Positions 8,538 through 18,236 are shown, counted from the stretch's first letter. The stretch: 64,000 nucleotides of DNA from Opitutia bacterium (GCA_947378845.1 CANCLQ010000003.1:22381-86380), one strand, 5' to 3'. Notes: generated by a model not told the origin, from the sequence alone. A program made the numbers and translations.

Positions 8538-9191
8538 TTAACTTAACTCGCTTAGAATTTCTGAGAAATTATTTAGGACGCGTACCCCTAAGTGGGAGAG
8601 CCGGTCGGGATGTTGGTAGCCATGTCCAAGAAGTAAGCAGTCGACCCCCATGGCCTGGGCGGCCTCGAGGTCGTGGGCGGTGTCGCCAATGAAAATCACT
8701 TCGTCTGGGTGGTGGGGGAGGTCGGCGAGATGCAATTTGGCCCGGTCTTCTTTACTGTGAGCGTAAATGTCGCCGCCACCGCTGGCTTTGATGAAGTGAT
8801 GCTGTAGGCGATGCCCATTTAGTGTGTCTTGCAGGCGCTGGTGTTCGTAGGCTGAGAGAACGGAATGGGTTAGCCCGTGAGACGAAAGCGTCTTTATGAC
8901 TTCAAGTGCTTTCACATGTAGGTTGCAGTGATGCTTGCGCGCCTCGTAGGCGGCCATGAATCGAACGGAGAGTTTCTCGAAAGTTGGCAGGTCGACTGGA
9001 AAGCCCAACTTATGATAAACCTTCATTGCGGGGAACTCGAAGATTTGGCGGTAATGGTCTGGATCGAGAAGCGGCTTTTTTTCTTCGGCTAAAATTTGAT
9101 TGAGCGCTTCACAGCAAAGCCAGGTGTCATCAAGCAAGGTTCCATTCCAATCCCAGACGGCATGTCGATAGGCAGAAAGTTTTTTACGCAT
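8538..9191 (-). CDS. HAD-superfamily hydrolase, phosphoglycolate phosphatase-like
   Basis: I place the start at the Met giving MRKKLSAYRHAVWDWNG, which overlaps the upstream DUF2071 gene by 8 bases. The product is 217 residues. Motif I is 'WDWNGTLLDD' (Asp14, with Asn16 where most phosphatases have the second Asp). Motif II is 'THSVLSAYE', and motifs III/IV are 'KEDRAKLH' and 'VIFIGDTAHDLEAA'. The cap between residues 20 and 90 is helical, as in the Gph-like C1 group. It probably hydrolyses a small phosphorylated metabolite, and the substrate cannot be read from the sequence. The Asp-to-Asn change is known in a minority of HAD families and may alter the catalytic mechanism. Confidence 0.8.
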   Translation of the reverse strand: MRKKLSAYRHAVWDWNGTLLDDTWLCCEALNQILAEEKKPLLDPDHYRQIFEFPAMKVYHKLGFPVDLPTFEKLSVRFMAAYEARKHHCNLHVKALEVIKTLSSHGLTHSVLSAYEHQRLQDTLNGHRLQHHFIKASGGGDIYAHSKEDRAKLHLADLPHHPDEVIFIGDTAHDLEAAQAMGVDCLLLGHGYQHPDRLSHLGVRVLNNFSEILSELS

Positions 9192-9957
9192 GAGCGGGTG
9201 AGGGCGGAAACGCCTCGATGGATACACCATGGGCGACGTGAATTAAGTTGGGCGCCATGCCCGTAGGCAATAACTGGTTCCATTCAAAAGGTGCTTCGCT
9301 CCATTCTCGTGCGATAGCGGAAGTGAATACATAGGGCTCATGATGCACCCGGCCCATGGTGAGTCGGTTATTTTTAGAGGTAAAAAATATATAACGCTCT
9401 AATAGGAAGAACTCGATGGTTCCGTCCGCAGCGGTCGTAGAGTGGCCCGTTGGCTCCCAAGCAAACGTCGCCACGCTTTTAGATTTTTTTCGACTGCAGC
9501 TGAAGCGCTCGGGATTTTCTTTAGGATTAAAATTAATTTTGGCTGATTGATAATTTAATCCAAAAGCAAGTTGGGCAATTTTGACGGCAATCCAGTGATC
9601 GCAATCGAGCGAGAAGAAATAAATTCCGGATGTGCCGTCTGCGGTTCGCACATAAGTCCGAACGTTTAATTCATTTAATTCAGAGAGACCAGGGACGGCT
9701 GGTAGCCCGAATAGGCGAATAGCGCTCATCCGAAAACCCACAATTGAGAGATAGGCTTTTCCTTGAAAGGTATCCACGATGAGACCTGCAGGGAGACGCT
9801 TCTGAATTTCGTGGGCGTCATATTCCCAGTGATAAAAGAATAAGTTATCCCAACTTTGAGTTAAGATGGAGCGCCCGGCGGGTCTTTGCCTTGAGGCGGT
9901 TGAGCTCAGTCTTGCTTGGTCCACGCCGCAACATCGCGGTCGTTTCCTATGGGTCAA
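9184..9957 (-). CDS. DUF2071 / YqjF-family protein
   Basis: The 257-residue frame has the YqjF family signature 'SWDNLFFYHWEYDAHEIQKR' near residue 34, then 'LSIVGFRMS', 'ELNVRTYVR' and 'GIYFFSLDCD'. The family folds like acetoacetate decarboxylase and has no established reaction. The first 30 residues are not family-like. The earliest start is a TTG at 9957, and a GTG at 9924 is also possible. The upstream part lies opposite the leader of the divergent hisN-like gene. The downstream HAD gene overlaps by 8 bases, so the two are probably cotranscribed. Confidence 0.75.
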   Translation of the reverse strand: MTHRKRPRCCGVDQARLSSTASRQRPAGRSILTQSWDNLFFYHWEYDAHEIQKRLPAGLIVDTFQGKAYLSIVGFRMSAIRLFGLPAVPGLSELNELNVRTYVRTADGTSGIYFFSLDCDHWIAVKIAQLAFGLNYQSAKINFNPKENPERFSCSRKKSKSVATFAWEPTGHSTTAADGTIEFFLLERYIFFTSKNNRLTMGRVHHEPYVFTSAIAREWSEAPFEWNQLLPTGMAPNLIHVAHGVSIEAFPPSPAHA

Positions 9958-10023
9958 GTCGCTCCGCTGTATTGTGATGGCTTTTCGCTTGGAGGCGGCC
10001 GTGAAGCCCGTTACCCATTGGGT

Positions 10024-10797
10024 ATGTTGTCTGCAGCAATCCAGTTGGAGCTCATTCAGTTTGCCGAGAAGTTAGCCGATGTGGCTCGCGGAGTATTACT
10101 CAAAGCACACGCTCAATTAGAGACGGAGATTGAAATTAAAAAAGATGGCACACCTGTCACCGTAGCAGACCGTGAAGCGGAGCGCTTGATGCGTGAGATG
10201 ATTAATAAGACTTACCCACAGCACGGGATCCTTGGCGAAGAGTACGGCGCCGAGCGTGCCGATGCGGAGATTTGCTGGGTCCTAGATCCGATTGATGGAA
10301 CGAAGTCATTCTTATCGCGCGTTCCTCTCTACACTATTTTAATTGGAGTACGCTACCAGGGTGAACCTTTGCTCGGCTTAATTGATCAACCGGTTTTGAA
10401 CGAGCGAATGATTGGTGATGGCAAAGTGACCAAGCTCAACGGACGTGTTGTCCGTGTCGCCGAAGTTGCGCTGCGCGATGCAGTGGTTGTGGGTTCGGAT
10501 TTCGATGGCATTCGCAAATATCAGCCACAAGCAAAGTGGAATCAGTTGGCGGACGCGGTGACACATACGCGAACCTGGGGTGACGGCTACGGTTATCTCT
10601 TGGTCGCCAGCGGGCGTGCCCACGTGGTGGCCGACCCAATTATGAATCCATGGGATATTATTCCCGTGATACCTATTTTAAAAGGAGCAGGCACCGTCGT
10701 CACCGATTGGCAGGGTGGCAATGCGTTGCAATCAGGTAATATTATCGCCGCTGCACCGCGCTTACATGCGGCAGTATTGGCGAAATTAAACGCCTAG
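10024..10797 (+). CDS. hisN: Inositol-monophosphatase-family phosphatase, probable histidinol-phosphatase HisN
   Basis: I chose the ATG at 10024 because homology begins there; the frame is open further upstream. The product (257 residues) has the metal-binding motifs of the IMPase superfamily: 'TVADREAERLMREM', 'ILGEEYG', 'WVLDPIDGTKSF' and 'PIMNPWDIIPVIPIL'. IMPase-type enzymes can dephosphorylate histidinol phosphate, the step before HisD. hisD lies convergently just 3 bases beyond this gene's stop and hisA is 2 kb away, which supports the histidinol-phosphatase role. Inositol or fructose-bisphosphate phosphatase activity is the alternative. No Shine-Dalgarno sequence precedes the start. 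Confidence 0.78.
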   Translation: MLSAAIQLELIQFAEKLADVARGVLLKAHAQLETEIEIKKDGTPVTVADREAERLMREMINKTYPQHGILGEEYGAERADAEICWVLDPIDGTKSFLSRVPLYTILIGVRYQGEPLLGLIDQPVLNERMIGDGKVTKLNGRVVRVAEVALRDAVVVGSDFDGIRKYQPQAKWNQLADAVTHTRTWGDGYGYLLVASGRAHVVADPIMNPWDIIPVIPILKGAGTVVTDWQGGNALQSGNIIAAAPRLHAAVLAKLNA

Positions 10798-10800
10798 CGT

Positions 10801-12099
10801 TTATTTATTAAGGCGAATCTTGAGCGACTGACCGTGAGCGTCGAGGCTCTCCATCTTCGCAAAGGCATCGACTACGCTGGCTGCTTTTTGCAGCGAGGCC
10901 TGATCGTAACGAGCGAAGCTTGTGCGACGTAAAAAGTCGGCCACGCGAAGTCCGCTAAAGAATCTTCCAGTGCCACCCGTGGGCAAGGTGTGGCTGGGTC
11001 CTGCTGTGAAATCTCCGAGTACGGTGGGAGTTTCGTGTCCAAGTAAGATGGCGCCTGCGGTGGTAATTTCGGCGGAGAGCTTAGCTTGCTTCCCGGCAGC
11101 GACCATAAGTTCAAGGTGCTCTGGTGCAACTAGGTTGGCGACGCGTGGAGCATCGTCGATGCTATCGACGAGAATAACGCAGGTCATCGCATCGAGGGCC
11201 TTACGGATTTTTTCTCCGTGACGAAGTGTGCTCGATTGCGTGCGTGCCTCCGAGAGGCAGCGATTCGCAATCGCTTCATTGTCGCACACTAAATAAAGTT
11301 TTTCTTTCCCGCTGCCGTGTTCGGCTTGAGCACAGAGATCTGCAGCAACCCACGCAGGCTTAGCGGTGCGATCTGCAATAATCATTACTTCACTTGGGCC
11401 TGGAAGAAGGTCGATGCCGACCAAACCAAAAAGTTGGCGCTTCGCTTCAGTGACGTACGCATTGCCTGGACCAAAGATTTTGTCGACGGGTTTAACTGTG
11501 TCAGTTCCGAGTGCCATCGCTGCAATCGCTTGAACGCCACCGATTGCATAAACTTCTTTTATACCGCAAAGGTAGAGCGCAGCGAGGATGTCGGGATTAA
11601 TTTTTCCTTCAGCGTTGGGTGGAGTGCAGGCGCAGATTTCTGGCACGCCCGCGACCTTGGCCGGAATGGCTGTCATTAATACAGTTGAAACCAATGGCAC
11701 CTGTCCGCCGGGAATGTAGAGGCCGCAGCGATGAATAGCGTGGTGACGTTCACCAACGGTTGCACCGTGCGGATTTTTTGCCTTCCAATCTTTCGGAAGG
11801 GTGCGTTGGTGAAAATCTTCGATGCACTTAATGGCTTCAGAGATCGCCTTGCGTTTTTCAGGAGCGAGACTGTCGGCCGCTTTCTGCAGTTGTTCAACCG
11901 AGATGCGTAATTGACGAATGCTTAACTTGGCGTGGTCGAAGCGTGCGGTATGGTAGAGGACGCCGACATCGCCGCGCGTTTTGATGTCATCAATAATTGC
12001 GCTGACTGCTTGTCGAATTTCGACCGCAGCTTCGCCCGTACCAACAAAGGCGCGAAGTTTTTTGGCGAAATCTTTATCGCTAGCCCGCAGGACTGGCAT
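10801..12099 (-). CDS. hisD: Histidinol dehydrogenase
   Basis: HisD performs the last two steps of histidine synthesis, oxidising histidinol to histidine with two NAD+ in the cytoplasm. The 432-residue protein is full length. Visible family blocks include 'GLYIPGGQVPLVSTVLM', 'IYAIGGVQAIAAMALGT'-like, 'KIFGPGNAYVTEAKR', 'GPSEVMIIAD', 'AQAEHGSG' with the zinc-binding Gln-His region, and 'VAPEHLELM' with the catalytic Glu-His pair. It is 3 bases downstream of a LolA-like gene that separates it from hisA on the same strand. Its 3' end faces hisN. Confidence 0.96.
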   Translation of the reverse strand: MPVLRASDKDFAKKLRAFVGTGEAAVEIRQAVSAIIDDIKTRGDVGVLYHTARFDHAKLSIRQLRISVEQLQKAADSLAPEKRKAISEAIKCIEDFHQRTLPKDWKAKNPHGATVGERHHAIHRCGLYIPGGQVPLVSTVLMTAIPAKVAGVPEICACTPPNAEGKINPDILAALYLCGIKEVYAIGGVQAIAAMALGTDTVKPVDKIFGPGNAYVTEAKRQLFGLVGIDLLPGPSEVMIIADRTAKPAWVAADLCAQAEHGSGKEKLYLVCDNEAIANRCLSEARTQSSTLRHGEKIRKALDAMTCVILVDSIDDAPRVANLVAPEHLELMVAAGKQAKLSAEITTAGAILLGHETPTVLGDFTAGPSHTLPTGGTGRFFSGLRVADFLRRTSFARYDQASLQKAASVVDAFAKMESLDAHGQSLKIRLNK

Positions 12100-12102
12100 C
12101 GT

Positions 12103-12849
12103 TTAGCGAACCGGGAAAGCGAAGGCTGATTCGCTCACCGATGGATTGATGGTGACTTTTTCGTAAGTGACTTCGGCGACTTTCTTATCAGCTAAGTAAA
12201 TTTCTTCCCGCTTGGTGAACGAAAGTCCGTCGACCCAGAATAACTCTTTAACCAGTTGGCGCTGGAGTTTTCCGTCAGGCATCACCTGATCGGTGGCGAC
12301 TAATTCGTAGCTCTTGGTTTCAAAATGACGAGTGATGGCGTGTCCTGAATTATATTTGTACTCAATCGAGTAGACCTTCTTGCCGTCAATTTCAGTGGTA
12401 CCGCTAAGGTTAATCGAACCTTGGTTTTGTTCGGGTGCGGCATAGAAATTCAGGTCGCTAGCCGTGGAATCCTTCATGCGTGCGACTTGCTGGAATTGAA
12501 TGATTTTATTGTCGGTTCGTCCATTTGGGCTTAATTCACGACGCGAGATCCAACCTTCAAGTCCGTTGGACGCTGTTACGTTCTCGATGTAAAAGTCTGG
12601 AGTGTAATCAATCTGACGACGGGAGTAAGGTGCAACTAATTCGAGGATGGTTGATCCAAGAGGTTTTTTGTCGGCGTCGACTATTTTGAGCTCTATGCGC
12701 AACCCCTTTACTTTGTCTGCTGACGTAGCTTCTTTGAGTGCGGCGCTATGTGCTTTCGTCACGACTTCTGCAGCGGTCGGGCCGGCCTGAGCGACTGCGG
12801 TGGAAACGGCCAAAAGAAACAAGGTGCTGATGGAGCGAAGTGAAACCAT
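12103..12849 (-). CDS. Exported LolA-like / outer-membrane lipoprotein-sorting-type protein
   Basis: I start at the Met of MVSLRSISTLFLLAV, which gives a clean signal peptide cut near 'AVAQAGP'; an upstream Met at 12891 would add a basic stretch. The mature part (about 225 residues) is beta-rich, with 'GLRIELKIVDADKK', 'RQIDYTPDFYIENVTASNG', 'GTTEIDGKKVYSIEYKY' and 'KREEIYLADKKVAEVTYEKV' ending in a phenylalanine-rich strand. This pattern fits the LolA/LolB-like or DUF-type lipid-handling fold of the periplasm. The function is inferred from fold only. It sits between hisA and hisD without an obvious metabolic reason. Confidence 0.6.
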   Translation of the reverse strand: MVSLRSISTLFLLAVSTAVAQAGPTAAEVVTKAHSAALKEATSADKVKGLRIELKIVDADKKPLGSTILELVAPYSRRQIDYTPDFYIENVTASNGLEGWISRRELSPNGRTDNKIIQFQQVARMKDSTASDLNFYAAPEQNQGSINLSGTTEIDGKKVYSIEYKYNSGHAITRHFETKSYELVATDQVMPDGKLQRQLVKELFWVDGLSFTKREEIYLADKKVAEVTYEKVTINPSVSESAFAFPVR

Positions 12850-12937
12850 AAGGTTTTTAACCCTGCGATGTGGGCGTGATTTTGCAAGCAAAGGAAAGCC
12901 TTAGCTTAGCAATTAGCCTGCATTTAAGCCTTTAAAA

Positions 12938-13666
12938 CTAAGCTTTTGTCGCCTGAAGCAATGCAGGGACTGTGGTGCGACCTTCGTATAATGCTTTGCC
13001 TACGATGGCGCCAACCAAGTTTGGATAGGCCTTCGAGAGTTGAGCGAGCTTGCGAACGTCTCCCGTGCTGGCGACTCCGCCCGAAGCGATGACGCCACAT
13101 GGGCAAACTTTAAGTAGCGCTTCCAGGGACTTCCAGTTGGGTCCAGAGAGCATTCCGTCCGTTGCGATGTCCGTATAAATAACAGTCGAGACGCCGAGGT
13201 TCCCGGCTTCAGTGGCGAAATCATTTGCTTTCAGTGCGGTCACTGCGGTCCAACCTTTGACGGCAACTAAACCATCTTTAGCATCAATGCCGACGGCGAG
13301 ACGCGGGCCGTGTGCTTTGGCCATTTCGCGTAAGAATATTGGATCTGTTGCAGCGCGTGTACCGATGACGATGCGAGAGGCCCCTGCATTATAAGCAGCT
13401 TCGGCGGTAGCACGATCGCGCATACCACCACCAAATTGAATCTTAGGACCTAGCTTAGAGATGGTTTGTAGTGTGCCGAGATTGAGTGGCGCTCCACCAA
13501 ATGCTCCGTCGAGATCAACGACGTGAATCCATTCAGCACCTTCTTGCGCGAATTGGACCGCAGGTTCTACGGGATCCTTATAATACTGAGTGGTGGCATC
13601 GTCTCTTCCTTGGCTCAGGCGCACGCAGCGACCGCCTCGGATATCAATAGCAGGATAGACGACCAT
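12938..13666 (-). CDS. hisA: ProFAR isomerase (phosphoribosylformimino-AICAR-phosphate isomerase)
   Basis: HisA is the TIM-barrel isomerase that opens the ribose of ProFAR in histidine synthesis. The catalytic Asp is in 'VYPAIDIRGGRCVRLSQG' at the N-terminus and the second in 'IYTDIATDGMLSGPN'. Phosphate-binding glycines are in 'IQFGGGMRD', 'IVIGTRA', 'VIASGGVAS' and 'AIVGKALYEGR'. At 242 residues it is complete. The gene lies 2 bases after clpX in the same direction and upstream of the LolA-like gene and hisD, so it may be read from the tig-clpP-clpX transcript. Confidence 0.95.
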   Translation of the reverse strand: MVVYPAIDIRGGRCVRLSQGRDDATTQYYKDPVEPAVQFAQEGAEWIHVVDLDGAFGGAPLNLGTLQTISKLGPKIQFGGGMRDRATAEAAYNAGASRIVIGTRAATDPIFLREMAKAHGPRLAVGIDAKDGLVAVKGWTAVTALKANDFATEAGNLGVSTVIYTDIATDGMLSGPNWKSLEALLKVCPCGVIASGGVASTGDVRKLAQLSKAYPNLVGAIVGKALYEGRTTVPALLQATKA

Positions 13667-13668
13667 AA

Positions 13669-14988
13669 TTAGGAGCCCTTTTTATGATGAGATTTTGGTG
13701 CGGTGATGCGTACGGGCTTTTCGCCGCGGATTGCTTCGGCTGTCACGGTAAAGTGTGAGCCAGCTGCTGCTTCAGGAAGATGATACATGGTTTCCAGCAG
13801 TACGCCTTCGAGTACGGTGCGCAGTCCGCGTGCGCCAGTACCTAATTCGAGGGCACGATCCGCAGCAGCGTCTAATGACTCTGACGTGAATTCTAGAGTC
13901 ATGCCTGACATCGAGAAAAGCTTTCGATATTGTTTAGTCGGCGCATTGCGTGGCTCAGTGAGAATGCGAACAAGTGCTTCCCGACTGAGGGGCTCGAGAA
14001 CAGAGATGACGGGTAGTCGTCCGACAAATTCAGGAATCATCCCGAAAGAGAATAAGTCTTCAGGCTGTAAGCCTGCTAAGACTTGTTCGGCTGTAAGGTT
14101 AGGGCTGATCACGCCGCCTTGAATAAATCCAAGAGCCTTGGTGCCGGCGCGGCGTGCGATGAGTCGATCGAGTCCGACGAACGCACCACCGGCGATAAAA
14201 AGGATATTACTGGTATCGACCTGAATGCATTGTTGCTCGGGGTGTTTGCGACCGCCGGCAGGTGGAACATTGCAAATCGTGCCTTCTAAAAGTTTAAGCA
14301 GCGCCTGTTGAACGCCTTCGCCAGAAACATCGCGCGTAATGGAGGCCGAATCAGACTTGCGCCCAATCTTATCAATTTCATCGATGAAGATAATTCCGCG
14401 CTGCGCCTTTTCTACATCCATGTCCGCAGCTTGTAGTAAGCGTAGGACTACGGTTTCCACGTCATCACCAACGTAGCCTGCTTCGGTTAAAGTAGTCGCA
14501 TCAGCGATGGCGAAGGGCACGTCGAGCATCTTAGCAAGTGTGCGTGCGAGAAGTGTTTTGCCGGTACCTGTTGGCCCGATTAAAAGTACATTGCTCTTAT
14601 CTAATTCGACTTCGCCGAACTCAGAGCCTTTTTCTCCAGCAGCCTGCGCGAGGCGATCATTGAGTCGCTTGTAGTGATTATGAACGGCGACCGACAAAAC
14701 TTTTTTCGCGTGATCTTGCCCGATGATGTGAGCGTCAAGTTCATGGCGCAGTGCGGAGGGCGCGATTAATTTTACAGGTCCGAGCGGCGCTTTCTTAGCG
14801 GCGGATTGGACAGTAGGCCCGGTGCTAGCAGATTTATTTTCACGACCGCTTTCACGTTCGATGAGTCGACCGCATGTCGCTACACAAGCATCGCAAATGC
14901 CAACGCCGCCAGGCCCAGCAATGAGCTTGCCGGTTTTTGAGGCTGGCTTACCGCAAAAAGAGCAATTCTCAGCCTGTGTTCCCAGCAT
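13669..14988 (-). CDS. clpX: ATP-dependent Clp protease ATP-binding subunit ClpX
   Basis: ClpX is the hexameric AAA+ unfoldase that feeds substrates to ClpP. Residues 9-45 are the N-terminal C4 zinc-binding domain ('CSFCGKP' and 'CDACVATC'). Walker A is '[16 protein letters not shown]', the pore loop is 'GYVGDDVE', Walker B is '[13 protein letters not shown]', and the RKH loop is '[10 protein letters not shown]'. 'ALGFIQGG' corresponds to the IGF-type loop that docks on ClpP. At 439 residues the length is normal. It starts 5 bases after clpP stops, in the conserved tig-clpP-clpX order. Confidence 0.97.
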   Translation of the reverse strand: MLGTQAENCSFCGKPASKTGKLIAGPGGVGICDACVATCGRLIERESGRENKSASTGPTVQSAAKKAPLGPVKLIAPSALRHELDAHIIGQDHAKKVLSVAVHNHYKRLNDRLAQAAGEKGSEFGEVELDKSNVLLIGPTGTGKTLLARTLAKMLDVPFAIADATTLTEAGYVGDDVETVVLRLLQAADMDVEKAQRGIIFIDEIDKIGRKSDSASITRDVSGEGVQQALLKLLEGTICNVPPAGGRKHPEQQCIQVDTSNILFIAGGAFVGLDRLIARRAGTKALGFIQGGVISPNLTAEQVLAGLQPEDLFSFGMIPEFVGRLPVISVLEPLSREALVRILTEPRNAPTKQYRKLFSMSGMTLEFTSESLDAAADRALELGTGARGLRTVLEGVLLETMYHLPEAAAGSHFTVTAEAIRGEKPVRITAPKSHHKKGS

Positions 14989-14993
14989 GGGGA

Positions 14994-15590
14994 TTACGCC
15001 CGACCTGCCTTAGGCAGTACAACATGATCGACCAGACCATAAGCCTTCGCTTGTTCGGCGGTCATATAATAATCGCGGTCAGAATCGCGCTGAAGGTCTT
15101 CAGGAGTCTTGCCGCTGTGTTTAGCGAGCACGTGGTTAAGGGTGTCGCGCCAGCGCAGAATTTCTTTGGCGGCAATTGAGATGTCAGAAGTTTGTCCGGT
15201 CGCACCACCGCTTGGTTGGTGAATCATCACGCGACAGTTGGGCAGCGCATGGCGCTTTCCTTTGGTTCCTGCAGCCAAGAGCACGGTGGCCATGCTGGCG
15301 GAGAGTCCGATGCAATAAGTGTTAATTTCGCAGCTTAGGAAATTCATGGTATCATAAATCGCCATGCCGGCAGTAATGGAGCCGCCTGGTGAGTTGATGT
15401 AGATAGAGATGTCTTTCTTAGGATCTTCCATTTGCAGGAAGAGCATTTGCGCGATGACGGCATTAGCTACCTCGTCGTAGATTGGTGCGCCCAAAAAGAT
15501 GATGCGGTCTTTGAGCAGGCGGCTGTAAATGTCCCACGCTCTTTCGCCACGAGCGTCGCGTTCGACAACGTTTGGAATGATGTAGGACAT
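14994..15590 (-). CDS. clpP: ATP-dependent Clp protease proteolytic subunit ClpP
   Basis: This is the serine protease core of the Clp complex. I start at the Met of [15 protein letters not shown], the usual ClpP opening. An upstream in-frame Met would add basic residues that overlap tig and are not family-like. The catalytic Ser lies in '[15 protein letters not shown]', the His in '[13 protein letters not shown]', and the Asp in the later '[11 protein letters not shown]' region. At 198 residues it is complete. The gene is 28 bases downstream of tig and just upstream of clpX. Confidence 0.97.
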   Translation of the reverse strand: MSYIIPNVVERDARGERAWDIYSRLLKDRIIFLGAPIYDEVANAVIAQMLFLQMEDPKKDISIYINSPGGSITAGMAIYDTMNFLSCEINTYCIGLSASMATVLLAAGTKGKRHALPNCRVMIHQPSGGATGQTSDISIAAKEILRWRDTLNHVLAKHSGKTPEDLQRDSDRDYYMTAEQAKAYGLVDHVVLPKAGRA

Positions 15591-15618
15591 AGTGGTTATT
15601 AAAGAGTGTAGGGGGTCT

Positions 15619-16929
15619 TTAGGCTTTCTCAACAACTTCAGCCTTCTTTTCGCCATCTAAAATGAGGTCGAGGGCCTTATTGAGGATTGCATCACGGCGG
15701 ATAGTGGCGACGCGATTACGGTCTTTGGCGATTTTCTCAGGTGGCGTCTTCTCGGCGTAAGCGGTGCTGATAATAGCTTGAGTGAATTCCTCTTGAGTGA
15801 GGTCCACTTTTTCTTCTTCAGCAATGCGAGCGAGAACAACTTGAGCGCGCACACGAACCTCAGCGGCCTTGCGAGCTTCGTCGAGGATTTCATCGCGCTT
15901 GGTTTCTAGTTCGTTAGGCGCGAGACCGGAGCGCATGCGAAGTTGTGCGTATTGAATGAAAAGATCTTTAGCGACAGAATCCACGGCGGATTGAGGCAAC
16001 GGAAGTTCGAGGCCAGCGACGAGGGCTTCGACAGCTTTTTCGCGGCGTGCGGTTTCTGCAGCTTGTTGCTTAGAGCCTTCGACGCCCTTTCGGATTTGGT
16101 CGCGTAGGTCGGCTTCATCTTTAACGCCGACAGATTTGCAGAATTCGGCATCCACTTCAGGTAATTTTTTGTTACGCACTTCAGCGATTGTGAGGCTGAA
16201 TTTAATGGTTTTTCCGCGAAGGGCTTCACGTGCGTGATCAGCAGGAACCGTGAACTCTGCCTTACCAGCATCGCCGGCTTTGAGTCCGATAACAGCCTTG
16301 GCAATAGCGGGTACAGCAACGATTTCGTTTTCTGCGCCAGCTTCTTCCCAGGTGGATTCGGTGCCTGCGAGTGGGCCTGCTTCAGCGTCGATTTCCTTTA
16401 CGTCTTTGCCGTCAATTTGTGCGGTGTATCCAAGTCGAACGTAATCACCTTTAGCGGCAGCGCTTTCAGTTTTTTCAAATCGGGCGCGTTGTGCGCGGAT
16501 TTTTTGTAAGTGCTCTTCGACGTCGGCGTCGGAGACAGTAATTTTTTCGGCCGCGATCTTAACTTTTTTCCAATCGGGTGTTTTGAATTCGGGAAGCACA
16601 TCTACTTCGTAGTGAATGACGACGTCTTTACCTTTAGCGGCTTCATCCTTTTTGACGTCGGCTAAGGTGTAGACCGTAAATCCTTTTTCCTTTCGGATTT
16701 GTTCGTAGCCCTTGGCGAGAAGGCGCTGGCTGACTTCTTCATCGATGCTTTTGGCGTATTTTTGACGCACGATAGCCTCGGGAGCTTTGCCGGGTCGGAA
16801 GCCGGGAATCGCGGCTTCGCTCGTGAAACCTTTGAGCACTTCCTTTTCCGAGGAGGCTACATCCGCTGCTGGGATGGTCACGGTAACGGCGCGACGAGTT
16901 GGGTTGGTAACTTTAATTTTAATGTCCAT
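15619..16929 (-). CDS. tig: Trigger factor (ribosome-associated chaperone and prolyl isomerase)
   Basis: Trigger factor binds nascent chains at the ribosome exit tunnel. The N-terminal ribosome-binding domain carries the signature loop in '[19 protein letters not shown]' near residue 40 (GFRxGKxP). The FKBP-type domain spans about residues 150-240 ('[17 protein letters not shown]'), and the rest is the helical arm region. At 436 residues the length is typical. It heads the tig-clpP-clpX unit. The leader contains a small hairpin (aaaggc/gccttt arms near 16955-16973) and no Shine-Dalgarno sequence. Confidence 0.95.
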   Translation of the reverse strand: MDIKIKVTNPTRRAVTVTIPAADVASSEKEVLKGFTSEAAIPGFRPGKAPEAIVRQKYAKSIDEEVSQRLLAKGYEQIRKEKGFTVYTLADVKKDEAAKGKDVVIHYEVDVLPEFKTPDWKKVKIAAEKITVSDADVEEHLQKIRAQRARFEKTESAAAKGDYVRLGYTAQIDGKDVKEIDAEAGPLAGTESTWEEAGAENEIVAVPAIAKAVIGLKAGDAGKAEFTVPADHAREALRGKTIKFSLTIAEVRNKKLPEVDAEFCKSVGVKDEADLRDQIRKGVEGSKQQAAETARREKAVEALVAGLELPLPQSAVDSVAKDLFIQYAQLRMRSGLAPNELETKRDEILDEARKAAEVRVRAQVVLARIAEEEKVDLTQEEFTQAIISTAYAEKTPPEKIAKDRNRVATIRRDAILNKALDLILDGEKKAEVVEKA

Positions 16930-17045
16930 GGATTGATGAAGTTTGGGAGGGAAAGGCGCCCCAGGCCTTTAGGCTCCGAGGGGAAGGGCGAGCAAATGAA
17001 ACAACTCCCCATCGTCAACAGCGGAGGAAGGGGTTGTTTTAGGGC

Positions 17046-17537
17046 TTATCCTAGGCGTTTTTTGAGCCTTGGCAGGACACAGCGCGGCACAAATGCAGCC
17101 GCCTGGGATAGTTTATGACGCGCAATGTCTTTTACGAAGGAGGATGACGTGACGAATTGATCTTGGCTGGGCATTAAAACCACGGTCTCGATTTCAGGCG
17201 CCATCAGTCGGTTGGCGTGGGCGAGGTCGAATTCGAATTCAAAATCACTGAACTTTCGAAGACCGCGGATGATGGCGATAGCCCTTTGTTTACGGGCGAA
17301 TTCAACGGTCAGGCCTGTTAAGGTTTCGATATGAACATTCTTCATCCCTTTGCAGGCTTCACGCGCCATGGTGATGCGTTCATCGAGAGGGAACCAGGGA
17401 TTTTTGGAATCACTAGGTGCGACGGCAAGGATGACGCGGTCAAAGAGATTGCTCGCACGGCGGAGCACGTCGAGGTGCCCTAGTGTAATGGGGTCAAATG
17501 TGCCGGGGTAGACGGCGATGCGGAGCTTGCTGGCCAT
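17046..17537 (-). CDS. coaD: Pantetheine-phosphate adenylyltransferase
   Basis: CoaD transfers AMP from ATP to 4'-phosphopantetheine, the penultimate step of coenzyme A synthesis. The nucleotidyltransferase motif 'YPGTFDPITLGHLDVLRRA' (with the T/HxGH-type 'LGHLD') is at residue 9. 'AIIRGLRKFSDFEFEFDLA' and 'MPSQDQFVTSSSFVKDIA' are family blocks. The 163 residues are the usual length. An AGGA sequence lies just upstream of the start, one of the few recognisable Shine-Dalgarno elements here. It is divergent from pgsA across 54 bases. Confidence 0.96.
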   Translation of the reverse strand: MASKLRIAVYPGTFDPITLGHLDVLRRASNLFDRVILAVAPSDSKNPWFPLDERITMAREACKGMKNVHIETLTGLTVEFARKQRAIAIIRGLRKFSDFEFEFDLAHANRLMAPEIETVVLMPSQDQFVTSSSFVKDIARHKLSQAAAFVPRCVLPRLKKRLG

Positions 17538-17591
17538 TGTTTTCCTGTTGCGGCAGACTCTCGCACGATAACATTATCTCCGCAAGCCCCT

Positions 17592-18236
17592 ATGCGATTT
17601 CTTCGCCATATCCCCAATATTTTGACCGCCGCCAGGCTTCCGGCGGTGTTCTTAATTGGAATTTGGACTTACTGGGCGGGGGTTTGGGCGAGTGCGGCCT
17701 TAGCCTTGTTCATCGTCGCTGCTTTGACCGACATCTTTGATGGTTGGATTGCGCGCAAGCTCGGTGCCGTTTCGGACTTTGGTCGATTGATGGACGCGCT
17801 GGTCGATAAGATCTTTATTTTAGGACTGCTCGTGGCGTTGGCCGCAATAGATTGCCTGCCGGTTCGTCAGTGGGACGACCTTGGTGAGTACGTTGCTATT
17901 GATCCGCAACAAACGCTGATCGCTGCGTTTGGGGTAATTTTAATTTTAATGCGCGAGTTTCTCATCACAGGATTACGCTTAGTAGCTGCGGCGAAAGGCC
18001 AGGTGCTCGAAGCAGAGGGCCTTGGTAAAATCAAAACCTTCGCTCAGATTATTGCGATTGGGCATTTGATTGGTCTGCGTGCCTACGAAACGCACTGGAA
18101 ATTATCCGCCGTTTGGCATCAGCGTTGGGAAGTAATTATTATGAGTCTCTTCTGGCTTTCCGTGGCATTGACCGTGGTTTCAGGAATGAGCTACCTCATT
18201 CGTCACCGTCGTCATTTACCAGGTCTATCAGAATGA
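17592..18236 (+). CDS. pgsA: CDP-diacylglycerol--glycerol-3-phosphate 3-phosphatidyltransferase
   Basis: PgsA makes phosphatidylglycerophosphate in the inner membrane. The CDP-alcohol phosphotransferase signature D-x2-D-G-x2-A-R-x8-G-x3-D-x3-D is intact as 'DIFDGWIARKLGAVSDFG' followed by 'RLMDALVD' (about residues 49-75). Four to five hydrophobic segments are visible. It overlaps pgpA by 4 bases (ATGA), so the synthase and the phosphatase that acts on its product are coupled. The gene leads the run that continues into the three TPR-glycosyltransferases. Confidence 0.93.
   Translation: MRFLRHIPNILTAARLPAVFLIGIWTYWAGVWASAALALFIVAALTDIFDGWIARKLGAVSDFGRLMDALVDKIFILGLLVALAAIDCLPVRQWDDLGEYVAIDPQQTLIAAFGVILILMREFLITGLRLVAAAKGQVLEAEGLGKIKTFAQIIAIGHLIGLRAYETHWKLSAVWHQRWEVIIMSLFWLSVALTVVSGMSYLIRHRRHLPGLSE

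Noticed and set aside
16990..17045. Possible hairpin after coaD
   Set aside because: The arms pair only with a bulge and a large loop, and no T-run follows.
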